A DNA stretch of 64,000 nt from contig NZ_NUOT01000008.1 in the NCBI RefSeq assembly GCF_002584535.1, positions 310,001 through 374,000 of the forward strand. Direction: 5' to 3'. The first letter of the stretch is position 1. Each line of letters starts with the position of its first letter. The translations under genes were made by a program, and so were the position numbers. A model generated the notes under the pieces. It saw nothing but the letters and a program-made list of their open reading frames with translations, did no database searches and was not told where the DNA came from. This stretch comes from Bacillus cereus. GTDB taxonomy: Bacteria; Bacillota; Bacilli; Bacillales; Bacillaceae_G. Below are positions 18,190 through 27,556 of the stretch, one piece after another.

Positions 18190-19092
18190 TTACTTTAATA
18201 ATGGAAGTGGAGGGTTGGACCACATTACAATATGTTCTCCATCCGTTTCAATATCTACTGTTCGTTTATCGGTTACATACGTCATCACACCATATCTCTT
18301 TAATCTTTTTACTACACTTTGGTGTGGATGCCCATATGGATTTTTTTTATCATAAGAAAGAATAGCAAATTGAGGATTTACCTTCTTTAGAAATTGTTCA
18401 CTGGTTGACGTATATGAGCCATGGTGACCAACTTTTAAAACATCTGCATGTATATCATATCGCTTCATTATTTTTTTTTCAGTTTGTATATCCGCATCTC
18501 CCATTAATAAAAAATCAGCTTTGCCATATCGAACCTTTAAAACGATCGATGATTCATTATTTTCATCCTTTGATTCTCCGTTATTTAACACTTGAATTGC
18601 AACTTGGGGATCTAACGGAATATGCTGGCCTTGTTTTACACGAACAAACGGAATACCCCTCTTTTTAATATTGTTCCTATACGTATGATATGTAAAAGAA
18701 CTATAGGTTTTGCCGCTATCTAATACAAGTGACACTGGCATTTGTTCTATAATCGGGATAAGCCCACCTATATGATCCATATCTGGATGAGTCCCTACCA
18801 CAACATCTAAATGATTGATTCCCTTTTCAACTAATTTTTGAATAATTATCTCTCCAGCCTCATAAGGTCCTCCATCGATTAACACAGTTTGACCATTAGG
18901 TAAGATAATAAGTATAGCATCACCTTGTCCTACCTTAAAAAAGCTCATCTTCATTTTTCCTAAATGTGGACGTTGTATGGAAAAAGAAGACGCAGTATGA
19001 ACAGACGTCATATATCTTTTGGCAGATGTGCTGTTTAATGCAAAACATAATAAAACAGAAACTAGCAATAGAATAATCCGTACTCTTTTCAT
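18190..19092 (-). CDS. Secreted metallo-beta-lactamase-fold protein (ComEC C-domain-like)
   Basis: 300 residues with an N-terminal signal-like segment (MKRVRIILLLVSVLLCFALNS). The metal-binding motif THPDMDHIGG is near residue 101, preceded by VLIDGG, with later VGHHGSY near 225. This pattern is the soluble MBL domain found at the end of ComEC, here as an exported stand-alone protein. Possible roles are extracellular nuclease or phosphodiesterase activity; this is not proven by sequence. A 97-bp spacer separates it from scpB's end. Confidence 0.85.
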   Translation of the reverse strand: MKRVRIILLLVSVLLCFALNSTSAKRYMTSVHTASSFSIQRPHLGKMKMSFFKVGQGDAILIILPNGQTVLIDGGPYEAGEIIIQKLVEKGINHLDVVVGTHPDMDHIGGLIPIIEQMPVSLVLDSGKTYSSFTYHTYRNNIKKRGIPFVRVKQGQHIPLDPQVAIQVLNNGESKDENNESSIVLKVRYGKADFLLMGDADIQTEKKIMKRYDIHADVLKVGHHGSYTSTSEQFLKKVNPQFAILSYDKKNPYGHPHQSVVKRLKRYGVMTYVTDKRTVDIETDGEHIVMWSNPPLPLLK

Positions 19093-19165
19093 AATCCGTC
19101 TCCTTTTTCATTTAGTATGACACGAGGCGTATTTCATATACAAAAAAGCTTAGCAATGTGCTAAG

Positions 19166-19741
19166 CTACGATTTTGACAGTTCCTGCAAGGAGCCAAAGA
19201 ATAAGTCGGCTTCATTCATTTGTTCATCTTCTTCAGAAAGAGCTGGTAAATCATCTAATGTTTGAAGTCCAAACGTATCTAAGAACTCTTTCGTAGTACC
19301 ATATAAAATCGGACGCCCAGGTCCTTCCGCTCGACCCGTTTCTTTTATAAGTAAGTGCGAAACCAATGTTTGCAATGCTCGATCTGTTTTCACACCACGA
19401 ATTTCTTCCATCTCCGTTCTTGTAATTGGCTGACGATAAGCAACAATCGCCAATGTTTCAAGAGCGGCCTGAGAAAGAGAAGCGGCGGTCGGGGTATTCA
19501 TCAATTTTTGATAATAAGGAGCATGTTCTTTTTTTGTAGCAAAGCGATACACTTTTGCAAATTGTACAATTTGCAAACCTCTCTGCATCCCTTCACATTC
19601 CCTTTGCATTTCCTCGATCATCTGAATTACATCTTTCACTTCAACCTCAAGTACTTTTGCAATTTGTTCCGGGTAAATTCCTTCATCACCCGCAACAAAT
19701 AAAAGCCCCTCAATAATTGCCATTTTTTCTTTTCTATCCAA
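19166..19741 (-). CDS. scpB: Segregation and condensation protein B
   Basis: 191 residues. Part of the SMC-ScpA-ScpB condensin that compacts and separates the chromosome. Two winged-helix domains are visible: [15 protein letters not shown] at the start and [24 protein letters not shown] in the middle. I use the TTG at 19741 with AAAGGAG eight bases upstream; an ATG ten codons earlier has no site. Unlike in many Firmicutes it is separated from scpA by 211 bp. Confidence 0.95.
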   Translation of the reverse strand: MDRKEKMAIIEGLLFVAGDEGIYPEQIAKVLEVEVKDVIQMIEEMQRECEGMQRGLQIVQFAKVYRFATKKEHAPYYQKLMNTPTAASLSQAALETLAIVAYRQPITRTEMEEIRGVKTDRALQTLVSHLLIKETGRAEGPGRPILYGTTKEFLDTFGLQTLDDLPALSEEDEQMNEADLFFGSLQELSKS

Positions 19742-19952
19742 CGTACAATCTCCTTTCTTATACTTTTCCATGCAAAAATGTCCATAGTAAAAACCGAATC
19801 ACAGTATATTGCGTCCGGTCCAACATTCCTTCTATTGTTCCTAAACACGATCATGGAATCTTTGATCAGTGGGCGTATTTCCACTGATCATTACTTTCAC
19901 TCATCAAATACTTACTACTAGTTTTCCTCACAATCTTAAGATGCAAGTTCTA
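19742..19952. other. Unusual spacer between scpA and scpB with a perfect hairpin
   Basis: 211 bp. It contains TGATCAGTGG (19863-19872) and its perfect complement at 19881-19890 around an 8-nt loop. There is no T-run, so it is not a normal terminator. A short open frame (19636-19884) through it lacks coding character. Confidence 0.5.
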
Positions 19953-20690
19953 CTAGGCTTTAGAACGAGTCAAAAAGATTTCATCAAAATTGTGTTCTTG
20001 CTCAATAATAATTTGTTGATTTTTCATGAGTTCTAGTACAGCTAAAAACGTTACAACCATTACTTCACGTTCTTCATCAACAAATAAGTCATAAAAGCTT
20101 TGACGTCCTTCCGCTATTTCTAACTGCTTTAAAATATCACTCATACGTTGTTCAATCGGGATTTCTTGCCGAGTAATTCTTGTTGTTACTGGACGTTTGG
20201 ATTTTTTACGACGCAAAAGTTTTTGAAATGCCGCTAACATATCATATAGTGTGACATCGAGAGGTAAACTTGTCTCCTCTTCTGACTGAAACGATGTAAA
20301 ATCAATTGGTGGACGTGTAAAAAGTTGCGCTCTCTCTTGTTCTCTCTCTTTTAATTCAGTAGCAACTTGCTTGTATTTTTTATATTCAATTAACCGCTCC
20401 ATCAACTCTTGACGGGGATCATCTATAAAGTCTTCACCATTATCAGGTACATCTTCCTCTTGTTTCGGTAACAGCATTTTACTTTTAATTTGCAATAGCG
20501 TTGCAGCCATCACCAAATACTCACTTGCAACATCCAATTGCAAGTCTTTCATCGTATGAATATAAGATAAATACTGCTCTGTAATTTCCGCTACAGGAAT
20601 ATTATATATATCGATTTCATAACGATGAATTAAATGTAACAATAGATCTAAAGGCCCTTCAAAAGCCTCTACTTTAAAATTATATTGCAC
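19953..20690 (-). CDS. scpA: Segregation and condensation protein A
   Basis: 245 residues, the kleisin of the SMC condensin. The N-terminus [21 protein letters not shown] contacts the SMC neck and the C-terminal winged helix ([15 protein letters not shown]) binds the SMC head. I chose the GTG at 20690 (GGTGG seven bases upstream), giving the conserved [12 protein letters not shown] start; the ATG five codons earlier has no site. The promoter carries a perfect palindrome. Confidence 0.95.
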   Translation of the reverse strand: MQYNFKVEAFEGPLDLLLHLIHRYEIDIYNIPVAEITEQYLSYIHTMKDLQLDVASEYLVMAATLLQIKSKMLLPKQEEDVPDNGEDFIDDPRQELMERLIEYKKYKQVATELKEREQERAQLFTRPPIDFTSFQSEEETSLPLDVTLYDMLAAFQKLLRRKKSKRPVTTRITRQEIPIEQRMSDILKQLEIAEGRQSFYDLFVDEEREVMVVTFLAVLELMKNQQIIIEQEHNFDEIFLTRSKA

Positions 20691-20720
20691 AAAGCATCCC
20701 ACCACATTTTTTCTATAACA

Positions 20721-20754
20721 ACATAAGTATAGAGCATACTTATGTTCTATCCAA
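20721..20754 (-). promoter_or_regulatory. scpA promoter with palindromic operator candidate
   Basis: Minus strand TTGGAT (20754-20749), 17-bp spacer, TATACT (20731-20726). The palindrome ACATAAGTA-N7-TACTTATGT (20721-20745) covers the -10 box and most of the spacer. Confidence 0.55.
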
Positions 20755-20858
20755 CCTTTTTCAGAAATTTAGTTAAAAATAGACACCTGCCCATGCAACA
20801 ATGCCCACCCTTTCATATGATAAAAATGTAGTAAGTTCAATGTAGGAGGTAAAAAACT

Positions 20859-20954
20859 ATGGGCCATGTTGATTGTGGTTTTCACGGCGGTTTCGCTTTA
20901 CTTGTTGTGCTCTTTATCTTATTAATCATTGTAGGCGCGGCTTGTTTCTGCTAA
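20859..20954 (+). CDS. YjcZ-family sporulation micro-protein
   Basis: 31 residues: a short Gly/His N-terminus (MGHVDCGFHGG) and one hydrophobic helix (FALLVVLFILLIIVGAACFC). This is the pattern of YjcZ/SscA-type small spore proteins. GGAGGT lies seven bases before the ATG. A CATATGATA string at 20814-20822 fits a sigma-K -10. A strong terminator follows directly, confirming a separate transcript. Confidence 0.85.
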   Translation: MGHVDCGFHGGFALLVVLFILLIIVGAACFC

Positions 20955-20964
20955 TGCAGAATAT

Positions 20965-20997
20965 AATAAACGACTAGAGGTTCTCTAGTCGTTTATT
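20965..20997 (+). terminator. Terminator after the YjcZ-type gene
   Basis: 15-bp perfect stem (20965-20979 with 20983-20997, core ACGACTAGAG) with a 3-nt loop and an AT-rich tail. Confidence 0.85.
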
Positions 20998-21071
20998 ATT
21001 TATCACGCTTTTTTCGGAATTTCACTTCATGATACACTGTACATAAGACTATTTAGACAGGAGTGAAAAGA

Positions 21072-21590
21072 ATGTATCCTACAGCATACATACAGTTTTT
21101 AATTCATTTTCATGGAGATTACGATTATTTTGAATGTCATGAAGTATTAGAGGATCATTGGAAATTAAAACCTAGAGAAGAGCGGGACAACTATTGGGTT
21201 GGTTTTATTCAAATAGCAGTTTCTTTATATCATCACAGACGCTCAAATTGGAATGGTTCACTACGAATGATGAAAAGCGCCATTACTATTTTAAATAAAG
21301 AAAGTAAACAAGTGCACAAATTAGGTCTGAATCACTCCAAACTTTTAACTATATTACAAAAACAATTACTGTCTATTCAAGCGAAAGAACCTTTCACACC
21401 TATATTTTTACCTTTTTCAGATTCTTCTTTAGAAAACACATGCCGGCAATTATGTACAGAAAAAATGATTCCTTGGAAAGATGCTCAGTCGCTACCTACT
21501 GAATACATTATCCATAAGCATAAATTACGTGACAGAAATGCTGTAATTGCCGAACGAAACGAACAGCTAAAAAAAAGAAAGCAGAGATGA
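21072..21590 (+). CDS. ypuF: DUF309 protein
   Basis: 172 residues. The N-terminal DUF309 signature is FHGDYDYFECHEVLEDHW (about residues 11-28), with GFIQIAVSLYHH following. The biochemical role of this family is unknown. ypuF also lies next to scpA in B. subtilis. The ATG at 21072 has AGGAG eight bases upstream; the GTG three codons earlier is too close to it. The C-terminus is basic. It converges with ribT, separated by 20 bp. Confidence 0.88.
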   Translation: MYPTAYIQFLIHFHGDYDYFECHEVLEDHWKLKPREERDNYWVGFIQIAVSLYHHRRSNWNGSLRMMKSAITILNKESKQVHKLGLNHSKLLTILQKQLLSIQAKEPFTPIFLPFSDSSLENTCRQLCTEKMIPWKDAQSLPTEYIIHKHKLRDRNAVIAERNEQLKKRKQR

Positions 21591-21610
21591 CATGGTTCCT
21601 ATCTCTGCTT

Positions 21611-21976
21611 TTATGAATGTATATTCTGTTCAACTTCCTGACACTTTTCGCAAAAACTCGCAGTTTGTTCATTACCACAAATCATAGCATCTTGAAACTT
21701 ATTTTTTAACTCTTGTACCATCTTCGTTCCAATCCCCATGTGACGATGAGACGGATTTACACTAATATGTTGAATCTTTAATACATCTTCTTCTTTAATA
21801 ACTCCAATTATCCCAACAAAATCATCATTTTGTTTCCACAAATACAGTTGCCAATGATCATTTTTATCATATTCCTTCATTGTCACCTGTAAAGTTTTCA
21901 CATCTTTTTCAGTTGGCATAAAAGAAAGAAGCCCCATTGCAATCTTTTCATAACTTTTTTTAAAACGAATTAACAT
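21611..21976 (-). CDS. ribT: RibT-type GNAT acetyltransferase
   Basis: 121 residues. A compact GNAT fold with the acetyl-CoA loop SHRHMGIGTKMV near residue 75 and the distinctive RibT start MLIRFKKSYEKIAMGLLSFMP. In B. subtilis ribT ends the ribDEAHT operon, though its substrate is unknown. Here it stands alone about 40 kb from ribD/ribE. Two cysteines near the C-terminus (CEKCQ) may be coincidental. The start has AAGGGATAAGG upstream. Confidence 0.9.
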   Translation of the reverse strand: MLIRFKKSYEKIAMGLLSFMPTEKDVKTLQVTMKEYDKNDHWQLYLWKQNDDFVGIIGVIKEEDVLKIQHISVNPSHRHMGIGTKMVQELKNKFQDAMICGNEQTASFCEKCQEVEQNIHS

Positions 21977-22111
21977 AAACCTTATCCCTTCTTACAAAAG
22001 TTACAAACCATGTATCCCCTCTACTACTATTTTTACATCATATCCATTTTACAATATTTTCACTGTAGTGAGAAGGGCTGCCAAAACAACCTGATAATCA
22101 TACAAAGAGAA

Positions 22112-22182
22112 TTTAGGAAAGTCAAATGTATAGTATTCATTTATTTTCACTAATAAAATAAATGAATACTCACTTTCCTAAA
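22112..22182. repeat. Large imperfect inverted repeat
   Basis: Outer arms TTTAGGAAAGT (22112-22122) and ACTTTCCTAAA (22172-22182), and inner 16-bp arms at 22132-22147 and 22155-22170, are each perfect complements, giving 27 paired bases around a 7-nt loop with one asymmetric bulge. It may be a small non-autonomous element or an RNA hairpin. Confidence 0.6.
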
Positions 22183-22510
22183 ATAAACTCAGCTTCTCTC
22201 AGAACTGATTGAACTACAAAGCTTACTGATTTCGAATAGCAAAATACATCTTCACTTTATTCTATGTATTTTTATAAAAATAGTTTTATTGCAAATAAGT
22301 TTAGTTAGCTATAAAAACTTTACTATTTACTCTCTTATCATTTACTGCACATTACTTACAAATTCCTGTTTATAGATTAAAACTTTTCTTATTTAAGTTT
22401 TCTCTCCAACTGCCACTACAAACATTGAACAAAGCAAACTTTTATATCCAAATATTTCTAGTCTTCTTTACATGTCATGTGAAATTTTGAATGATGATTC
22501 TTTAACAGCG

Positions 22511-22542
22511 AAAAAAATAAAAAGAGAGCACAGTGCTCTCTT
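22511..22542 (-). terminator. Terminator after ppiB
   Basis: AAGAGAGCAC pairs with GTGCTCTCTT, followed on the minus strand by a T-rich run. Confidence 0.85.
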
Positions 22543-22546
22543 CAGC

Positions 22547-22984
22547 TTACTCTTCCCAAACTTTAACTTCTTTCATTACATCGCCTTGACGCATGTTTAA
22601 TACTGTTTCAATCCCACTTGTTGCTTTACCAAACACAGTATGTACACCGTCTAAATGTGGTTGTGGCTCATGAACGATAAAGAACTGGCTACCACCTGTA
22701 TTACGGCCAGCATGCGCCATAGAAAGTGAACCAACTACATGTCTATGAGGATTTTCATCAGTTTCACATGGAATAGAGTAACCAGGGCCACCTGCTCCTG
22801 TTCCCGTTGGATCTCCACCTTGGCTTACGAAACCAGGAATAACACGATGGAACGTAACCCCATTATAGAAACCTTGATTTGCTAATTTTTTAAAGTTTTC
22901 AACTGTTTTTGGTGCTTCCTCCGAGAAAAATTCCAATTCGATTTTTTCTCCGTTTTCCATTAATATGTATCCTAAAGTTTTCAT
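22547..22984 (-). CDS. ppiB: Peptidyl-prolyl cis-trans isomerase, cyclophilin type
   Basis: 145 residues. Cytoplasmic cyclophilin that speeds proline isomerisation in folding. Active-site segments [15 protein letters not shown] (about 50-64) and [16 protein letters not shown] (about 98-113) are intact. There is no signal peptide. The start has AAAGGAGACAT upstream. It is monocistronic with its own terminator and is divergent from ypuA. Confidence 0.96.
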   Translation of the reverse strand: MKTLGYILMENGEKIELEFFSEEAPKTVENFKKLANQGFYNGVTFHRVIPGFVSQGGDPTGTGAGGPGYSIPCETDENPHRHVVGSLSMAHAGRNTGGSQFFIVHEPQPHLDGVHTVFGKATSGIETVLNMRQGDVMKEVKVWEE

Positions 22985-23172
22985 GCTTATATGTCTCCTT
23001 TCGACTATCTCAGCACTATATTACCATATTCGTGCTCAGAAACAAAAAGAATCCGACAATCTGCATACTTCTTTTTTAAAATCAGTACGAAGACGGATGA
23101 CAAATTTTTAAAATATACTATAATTACTTTGTTGCCCGCAAATTTCAAGAAAAAGAAAGGGAGCGATTTTTC

Positions 23173-24039
23173 GTGAAAACGAAACTATTAGCCCTGCTAT
23201 TAGCTGTTACGGTATTTATGATTCCGTCAGCTTCATTTGCAGACGTGATTGAGGGAGAATCAATCGTTACATTAGGAGAAAATTTATCTGAACAACAAAA
23301 ACAGGAGCTTTTAAAAGAAATGAAAGCGCCAAAAGATGCGCAAGTTATTACTGTATCTAATGCGGAAGAACATAAATTTTTAGAAGGCATCGTTCCAAAA
23401 TCACAAATTGGTACAAGAGCGATTTCCTCTTCTATGATTACGTATACAAAACCAGGATCTGGTCTTATTGTACGAGCAAAAAATATTAATTGGGTAACAG
23501 ATGCAATGTACACAAATGCACTTATCACAGCAGGTGTCAAAGATGCAGAAATCCAGATTACAGCACCATTTAAAGTATCAGGAACAGCTGCTTTAACGGG
23601 CTTAATGAAAGCTTACGAAACTACAGCAAACAAAGAAATTCCTGAAGAAGTAAAAAAAGTCGCTAATGAAGAAATGGTACAAACAGCTAAGCTTGGTGAT
23701 AAAATCGGTGACGAGAAAGCTGTTCAACTTGTTGCAAAAGTAAAAGAAGAAATCGCCAAAGAACAGCCGAAGACCACAGAGGATTTACGTGCGCTAATTA
23801 AAAAGATTGCTGATCAACTCGGTATTACACTAACAGATGAGCAATTAGATAACTTAGTTTCATTATTTGATAAAATGAAAAATTTAAATATTGACTGGAA
23901 CCAAGTTGGTAGCCAATTAAATAAAGCGAAAGAACATGTTTCAGCCTTCTTAGGGTCTGAAGAAGGACAAAGTTTCCTAGATAAGATAAAAGATTTTTTC
24001 TCTAGTATCATTGATTTTATTAAATCATTATTTAAGTAA
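23173..24039 (+). CDS. ypuA: Exported DUF1002 protein
   Basis: 288 residues with a clear signal peptide (KTKLLALLLAVTVFMIPSASFA, cleavage after residue 23 or so). The DUF1002 region includes SSMITYTKPGSGLIVRAKNINWVT and a helical C-terminal half rich in Lys/Glu. It resembles B. subtilis YpuA, a secreted protein of unknown role, and sits next to ppiB as there. The GTG start has AAGGGAGCG upstream. Confidence 0.88.
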   Translation: MKTKLLALLLAVTVFMIPSASFADVIEGESIVTLGENLSEQQKQELLKEMKAPKDAQVITVSNAEEHKFLEGIVPKSQIGTRAISSSMITYTKPGSGLIVRAKNINWVTDAMYTNALITAGVKDAEIQITAPFKVSGTAALTGLMKAYETTANKEIPEEVKKVANEEMVQTAKLGDKIGDEKAVQLVAKVKEEIAKEQPKTTEDLRALIKKIADQLGITLTDEQLDNLVSLFDKMKNLNIDWNQVGSQLNKAKEHVSAFLGSEEGQSFLDKIKDFFSSIIDFIKSLFK

Positions 24040-24040
24040 T

Positions 24041-24067
24041 AAAAGCTCGTCAGTGACGAGCTTTTTC
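24041..24067 (+). terminator. Terminator after ypuA
   Basis: AAAAGCTCGTC pairs with GACGAGCTTTT around AGT, followed by T residues. Confidence 0.9.
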
Positions 24068-24110
24068 TTTATACATCCAAATTTAAAAACGACATAAACC
24101 CTCTTTTTTA

Positions 24111-24215
24111 GACGTGAGAGATCATCGCCCCATGCCTTGTGAAGACAAAAAGAGAAAATGAGTGGATATTTCTGTTTGTTTTCATAGCTGCGACTTATAT
24201 GCAGGAAAACAAAAT
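24111..24215 (+). repeat. Dispersed structured repeat, copy 1 (shortened)
   Basis: Aligns with the minus strand of 45274-45421. Shared strings include ATGCC..GTGAA, AGAGAAAAT and GCGACTTATATG, with GGAAAA and CAAAATG following. This copy lacks about 33 nt present in the other. It covers a small open frame (24139-24324) that I do not consider a gene. It is probably a member of the B. cereus-group bcr repeat class. Confidence 0.65.
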
Positions 24216-24269
24216 GGATTTATCCCACTATTTGCGGACAGTTACACTCTCATCTCAAAATGTTTCACT

Positions 24270-25055
24270 TTATACAAGCAGGGGTAACTTCATAATAGCT
24301 TCCTCTACAGAACGAACAACGTGACGCGCCTTTTCCTTTACATAGGGATGTGCATGATGAAGAGAAAAAGAATGTGGTGTTACTGTAAACATGGAAATAT
24401 CATTAAAAGAATCACCAATACATGCCACTTCATGCGCTTCAATGTTTAAATGCTTCATCAACCGTTTTAAAGCACTTCCTTTACTAACCCCTATTGGCAT
24501 AATATCCACATAGCCTTTTCCAGAAATAAAAATTTCAGCTTGCTCATGAAAAGTTTCTCTTAGCTCTTCATCTAATGTCACAATCTTTTCTGCTTCTCCA
24601 TACACAAACAACTTTGAAGGATGGACTGTTTTACCAAACTCTTCTTCTAATGTTTCTATCTCCGCAATATGCACACTCATATATTCTTCAAAAGCATAAT
24701 GATGTTCATTTTTCTTTTTGGTATATCTCTGCTCTTTTGCACATACAATATCAGCTAGTCTTTTTTCATGTATATATCGATATATTTCCTGGGCAACTTG
24801 ATCATTAAATTTCGATTCATGGAATATTTGCCCGTTTGGTAATAGCATAGTAGCTCCATTTAAACCCGTCGTATAATATGGAAATCCGAATCTTCTAACC
24901 ACATCTTGGATCCTATGTGTAAAACGGCCAGAAGCAAAGCAAATATTCGTTCCTTTTTCCGCTAACCAACAAAGTGCTTTTTCATCTTCTTTATGAATAT
25001 GGCTTACATTATAAACGAGTGTATCGTCTAAATCACTTACAAATAGTTTGATCAT
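24270..25055 (-). CDS. Cof-type HAD-IIB phosphatase
   Basis: 261 residues. Nucleophile motif SDLDDTLV (residues 6-13) keeps both catalytic aspartates but has Asp in place of the usual glycine. CFASGRFTH near 38 and CIGDSFNDISMF near 206 are the other motifs. Substrate unknown. I chose the ATG with GGGGAAGAG upstream over one eight codons earlier. It lies next to spoVAF, where B. subtilis has lysA, separated by a terminator. Confidence 0.87.
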   Translation of the reverse strand: MIKLFVSDLDDTLVYNVSHIHKEDEKALCWLAEKGTNICFASGRFTHRIQDVVRRFGFPYYTTGLNGATMLLPNGQIFHESKFNDQVAQEIYRYIHEKRLADIVCAKEQRYTKKKNEHHYAFEEYMSVHIAEIETLEEEFGKTVHPSKLFVYGEAEKIVTLDEELRETFHEQAEIFISGKGYVDIMPIGVSKGSALKRLMKHLNIEAHEVACIGDSFNDISMFTVTPHSFSLHHAHPYVKEKARHVVRSVEEAIMKLPLLV

Positions 25056-25142
25056 GCTCTCTTCCCCTTTCATACACAATTTCTACTCTAAGTGTACGAA
25101 AAAAATGTTGTCTTTTTGTTACAAAACGATAAATTTATAATA

Positions 25143-25176
25143 AAAAATAAGCAGGAGAACGATCCTGCTTATTTTT
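25143..25176. terminator. Terminator at the end of the spoVA operon
   Basis: 14-bp stem AAAAATAAGCAGGA with TCCTGCTTATTTTT around a 6-nt loop; it includes the spoVAF stop codon and has T-runs on both strands. Confidence 0.88.
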
Positions 25177-26641
25177 GTCTACGTATATTTTGTGGATGGA
25201 CAATACTTGGACGCACTTTTAAACTAGACATGGTCGGGCGTAATAATATTGTTTTTAATGCTCCCCAGTCAAATGGTAAAAACGGCCATAAATATGGTGT
25301 TTGCAAACTTTTGATGGACGTTAAAAATAAAATTAACATCGTCATGCCAATTACAAATCCTATCTCATGGAAGAAGCCAGTTAAAATAATAACAAATAAT
25401 TTCCCTAGTTTGTTTCCAAGTCCTAATTCGTAACTTGGTGTTGCATATATTCCAATCATTGAAACCGCTGTATATAAAATAACTTCTGGAACAAATAATC
25501 CAACGTCAATTGCAATTTGCCCAATTAAAATCGCTGAAATTAAGCCGGTAGCTGATGATAGAGGAGTTGGTGTATGAATCGATGCCATTCGCAAAAATTC
25601 AATTCCAATATCGGCCATAACTATTTGTAACAATATAGGGAGATTGGTCATTTTATTTGGTCCAATGAAAGCAAGTTTTTCTGGTAACAACGTTGGATCG
25701 AACACAAAAACAAGCCAAAACGGTAATAAAAACAAAGAAAATATAATACCTACAAAACGAACCCATCTCAAAAATGTACCAACTGCCGGATTTTGCCTAA
25801 ACTCTTCCGCGTGCTGTACATGGTGAAAATAAGTTGTTGGTGTAATCATTACGCTTGGTGATGTATCAACAATGAGTAATACATGTCCTTCTAATAAATG
25901 ATTTGCCGCTACATCAGGTCTTTCTGTATAACGAATAAGTGGAAAAGGATTATAACTTTGTTTAACCAGAAACTCTTCAATCGTTTTATCTGCCATTGTA
26001 ATGCCATCCATTTCAATACTCTCTAGCTCTTGCTTAATAATTTTTATCAAATCTGGATTCGCAACATCTTGAACATACGTAATGCAAATATCCGTTTGCG
26101 ATCTATCTCCCACCCGAATAATTTCGTTTCGAAGGCGCGGATCACGAATACGTCTTCTTATCAATGCTGTATTAACAACAATGTTTTCCACAAAACCATC
26201 TCTTGCCCCGCGCACTACTTTTTCTGTATCCGGCTCTGTCGGTGTTCGGCCTGGATAACTACGAACATCAATTACAAAAGCTTCTGTTTCACCTTCTACA
26301 AAAATAATTACAAGACCAGATAAAACTTGTAGCATTACTTCATCCATCGTTTTCACTTTACTTACTTGTTGATGGATAAGTCGATTTTCTAAAAGCTTTA
26401 CGGTATTCTCACCAACATCCCTTATCTCATTTGTATCAACTGCTTCTTCTAAAATCGGAATAATGTAGTTTGTATCACACAATCCATTTACAAATAATAC
26501 ACCAATCTCTTTATCAAGAATTTGAAACTTACGAATTCCTACATCAAATGTGACACCAAGTCCAGCTGTTTGTTTCAAATAATTTTCATTATCACTTATG
26601 AAGGAAGAAATCGGGATATTAACTTTCTTTTGTTTCGTCAT
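25169..26641 (-). CDS. spoVAF: Stage V sporulation protein AF
   Basis: 490 residues of the GerA/SpoVAF family. A soluble N-terminal half (about 1-285) precedes five or so membrane helices. It is related to germinant receptor A subunits and is made in the forespore with the DPA channel, where it affects germination. I use the ATG at 26641 (MTKQKK); a GTG three codons earlier is possible. It overlaps spoVAEa by 23 bp. The family's [19 protein letters not shown] segment is clear near 249. Confidence 0.95.
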   Translation of the reverse strand: MTKQKKVNIPISSFISDNENYLKQTAGLGVTFDVGIRKFQILDKEIGVLFVNGLCDTNYIIPILEEAVDTNEIRDVGENTVKLLENRLIHQQVSKVKTMDEVMLQVLSGLVIIFVEGETEAFVIDVRSYPGRTPTEPDTEKVVRGARDGFVENIVVNTALIRRRIRDPRLRNEIIRVGDRSQTDICITYVQDVANPDLIKIIKQELESIEMDGITMADKTIEEFLVKQSYNPFPLIRYTERPDVAANHLLEGHVLLIVDTSPSVMITPTTYFHHVQHAEEFRQNPAVGTFLRWVRFVGIIFSLFLLPFWLVFVFDPTLLPEKLAFIGPNKMTNLPILLQIVMADIGIEFLRMASIHTPTPLSSATGLISAILIGQIAIDVGLFVPEVILYTAVSMIGIYATPSYELGLGNKLGKLFVIILTGFFHEIGFVIGMTMLILFLTSIKSLQTPYLWPFLPFDWGALKTILLRPTMSSLKVRPSIVHPQNIRRQK

Positions 26642-27197
26642 AAAACCCACTTCTTTCTAAAATTAATTGAATTGCTTTTTTTGTAATTGGCGATCCTCGC
26701 TCCCACTCATCATTTCTACACATCTTTCCTATATCACCAATCCCTACAATTACAGGGACAGTTAATTCATCTAAACAATAAATCGTATCTCCATTAATTC
26801 TGCCAATTTCACCATCGGGGAGTCCGAATTTATCAACACCATATTCTGTTAATCTGCCTTCTCGATCTATACTGATATCTACACGAGCCCACTCCCAATG
26901 ATGTGTATTAGATGCAACGGCTAAAATACCAAGAACATCAATTTGTTTATGCATTGCCACATATTTTAGCGCCTTTTCACCGGAACCCTCCCCTATAAAT
27001 CCACTATCATCAAACATAACAAATACAGGGTCATATGGCGTTTGCATAATTAGCTCCACAATCTTCTTTCCCGTCAATTTTGTTGGATTGCTTTGCGATG
27101 CAGAAATACACCTTCCGCCAAATTCCTTTGTTAACAGCTCAATCGTTCTTTTTGCATATTCATCTCCATCTGTCACCAAGATAACCCTTCGTCTCAT
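26619..27197 (-). CDS. spoVAEA: Stage V sporulation protein AEA
   Basis: 192 residues, soluble. Begins [19 protein letters not shown], a conserved start of this spore protein, followed by [21 protein letters not shown]. It is part of the SpoVA set that moves dipicolinic acid into and out of the spore, although its own role is unclear. It starts 5 bp after spoVAEB ends and overlaps spoVAF. Confidence 0.93.
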   Translation of the reverse strand: MRRRVILVTDGDEYAKRTIELLTKEFGGRCISASQSNPTKLTGKKIVELIMQTPYDPVFVMFDDSGFIGEGSGEKALKYVAMHKQIDVLGILAVASNTHHWEWARVDISIDREGRLTEYGVDKFGLPDGEIGRINGDTIYCLDELTVPVIVGIGDIGKMCRNDEWERGSPITKKAIQLILERSGFYDETKES

Positions 27198-27202
27198 TTG
27201 AT

Positions 27203-27553
27203 TTATCCTTTCGGTTTACATATAAGTGCTACAAAAAATGCAAATAATATCGCTGCTGAAATACCTGAAGAAGTTAAGCTAAACATGCCAATTCCAATTC
27301 CTAAATAACCATGTTTTTCAGCCGCCTCTAGTGCCCCGTGTAAAAGGGAATGTCCAAAGCTCGTTATAGGAACAGTTGCACCTGCACCTGCAAATTTTAT
27401 GAGCTTATCATATAGTCCAAAACTATCTAAAATCGCTCCAATCACTACAAACGTTGCCATCAAATGTGCAGGGGTTAATTTAGCAAAATCCAATAAAATC
27501 TGTCCTATAACACAGATAGCTCCTCCAACGATAAACGCATATATAAAATCCAC
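27203..27553 (-). CDS. spoVAEB: Stage V sporulation protein AEB
   Basis: 116 residues, three to four membrane helices. Related in sequence to SpoVAC ([17 protein letters not shown] and the [16 protein letters not shown] motif), and part of the inner-membrane DPA channel. The start is a GTG with AAAAGGGGTGTG upstream, 3 bp after spoVAD. Confidence 0.95.
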   Translation of the reverse strand: MDFIYAFIVGGAICVIGQILLDFAKLTPAHLMATFVVIGAILDSFGLYDKLIKFAGAGATVPITSFGHSLLHGALEAAEKHGYLGIGIGMFSLTSSGISAAILFAFFVALICKPKG

Positions 27554-27556
27554 AAT

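Larger units (their letters stand above)
21977..22546. other. Long AT-rich intergenic region
   Basis: 570 bp with no credible gene on either strand. It contains the large inverted repeat at 22112-22182 and the ppiB terminator at its right end. The rest is AT-rich and short of open frames. Confidence 0.6.

Noticed and set aside
19636-19884. Short gene in the scpA-scpB spacer
   Set aside because: The frame overlaps the scpB start, has no ribosome-binding site and carries the hairpin.
24139-24324. Open frame of 61 codons as a gene
   Set aside because: It lies inside the dispersed repeat, has no ribosome-binding site, and its other copy does not encode it.
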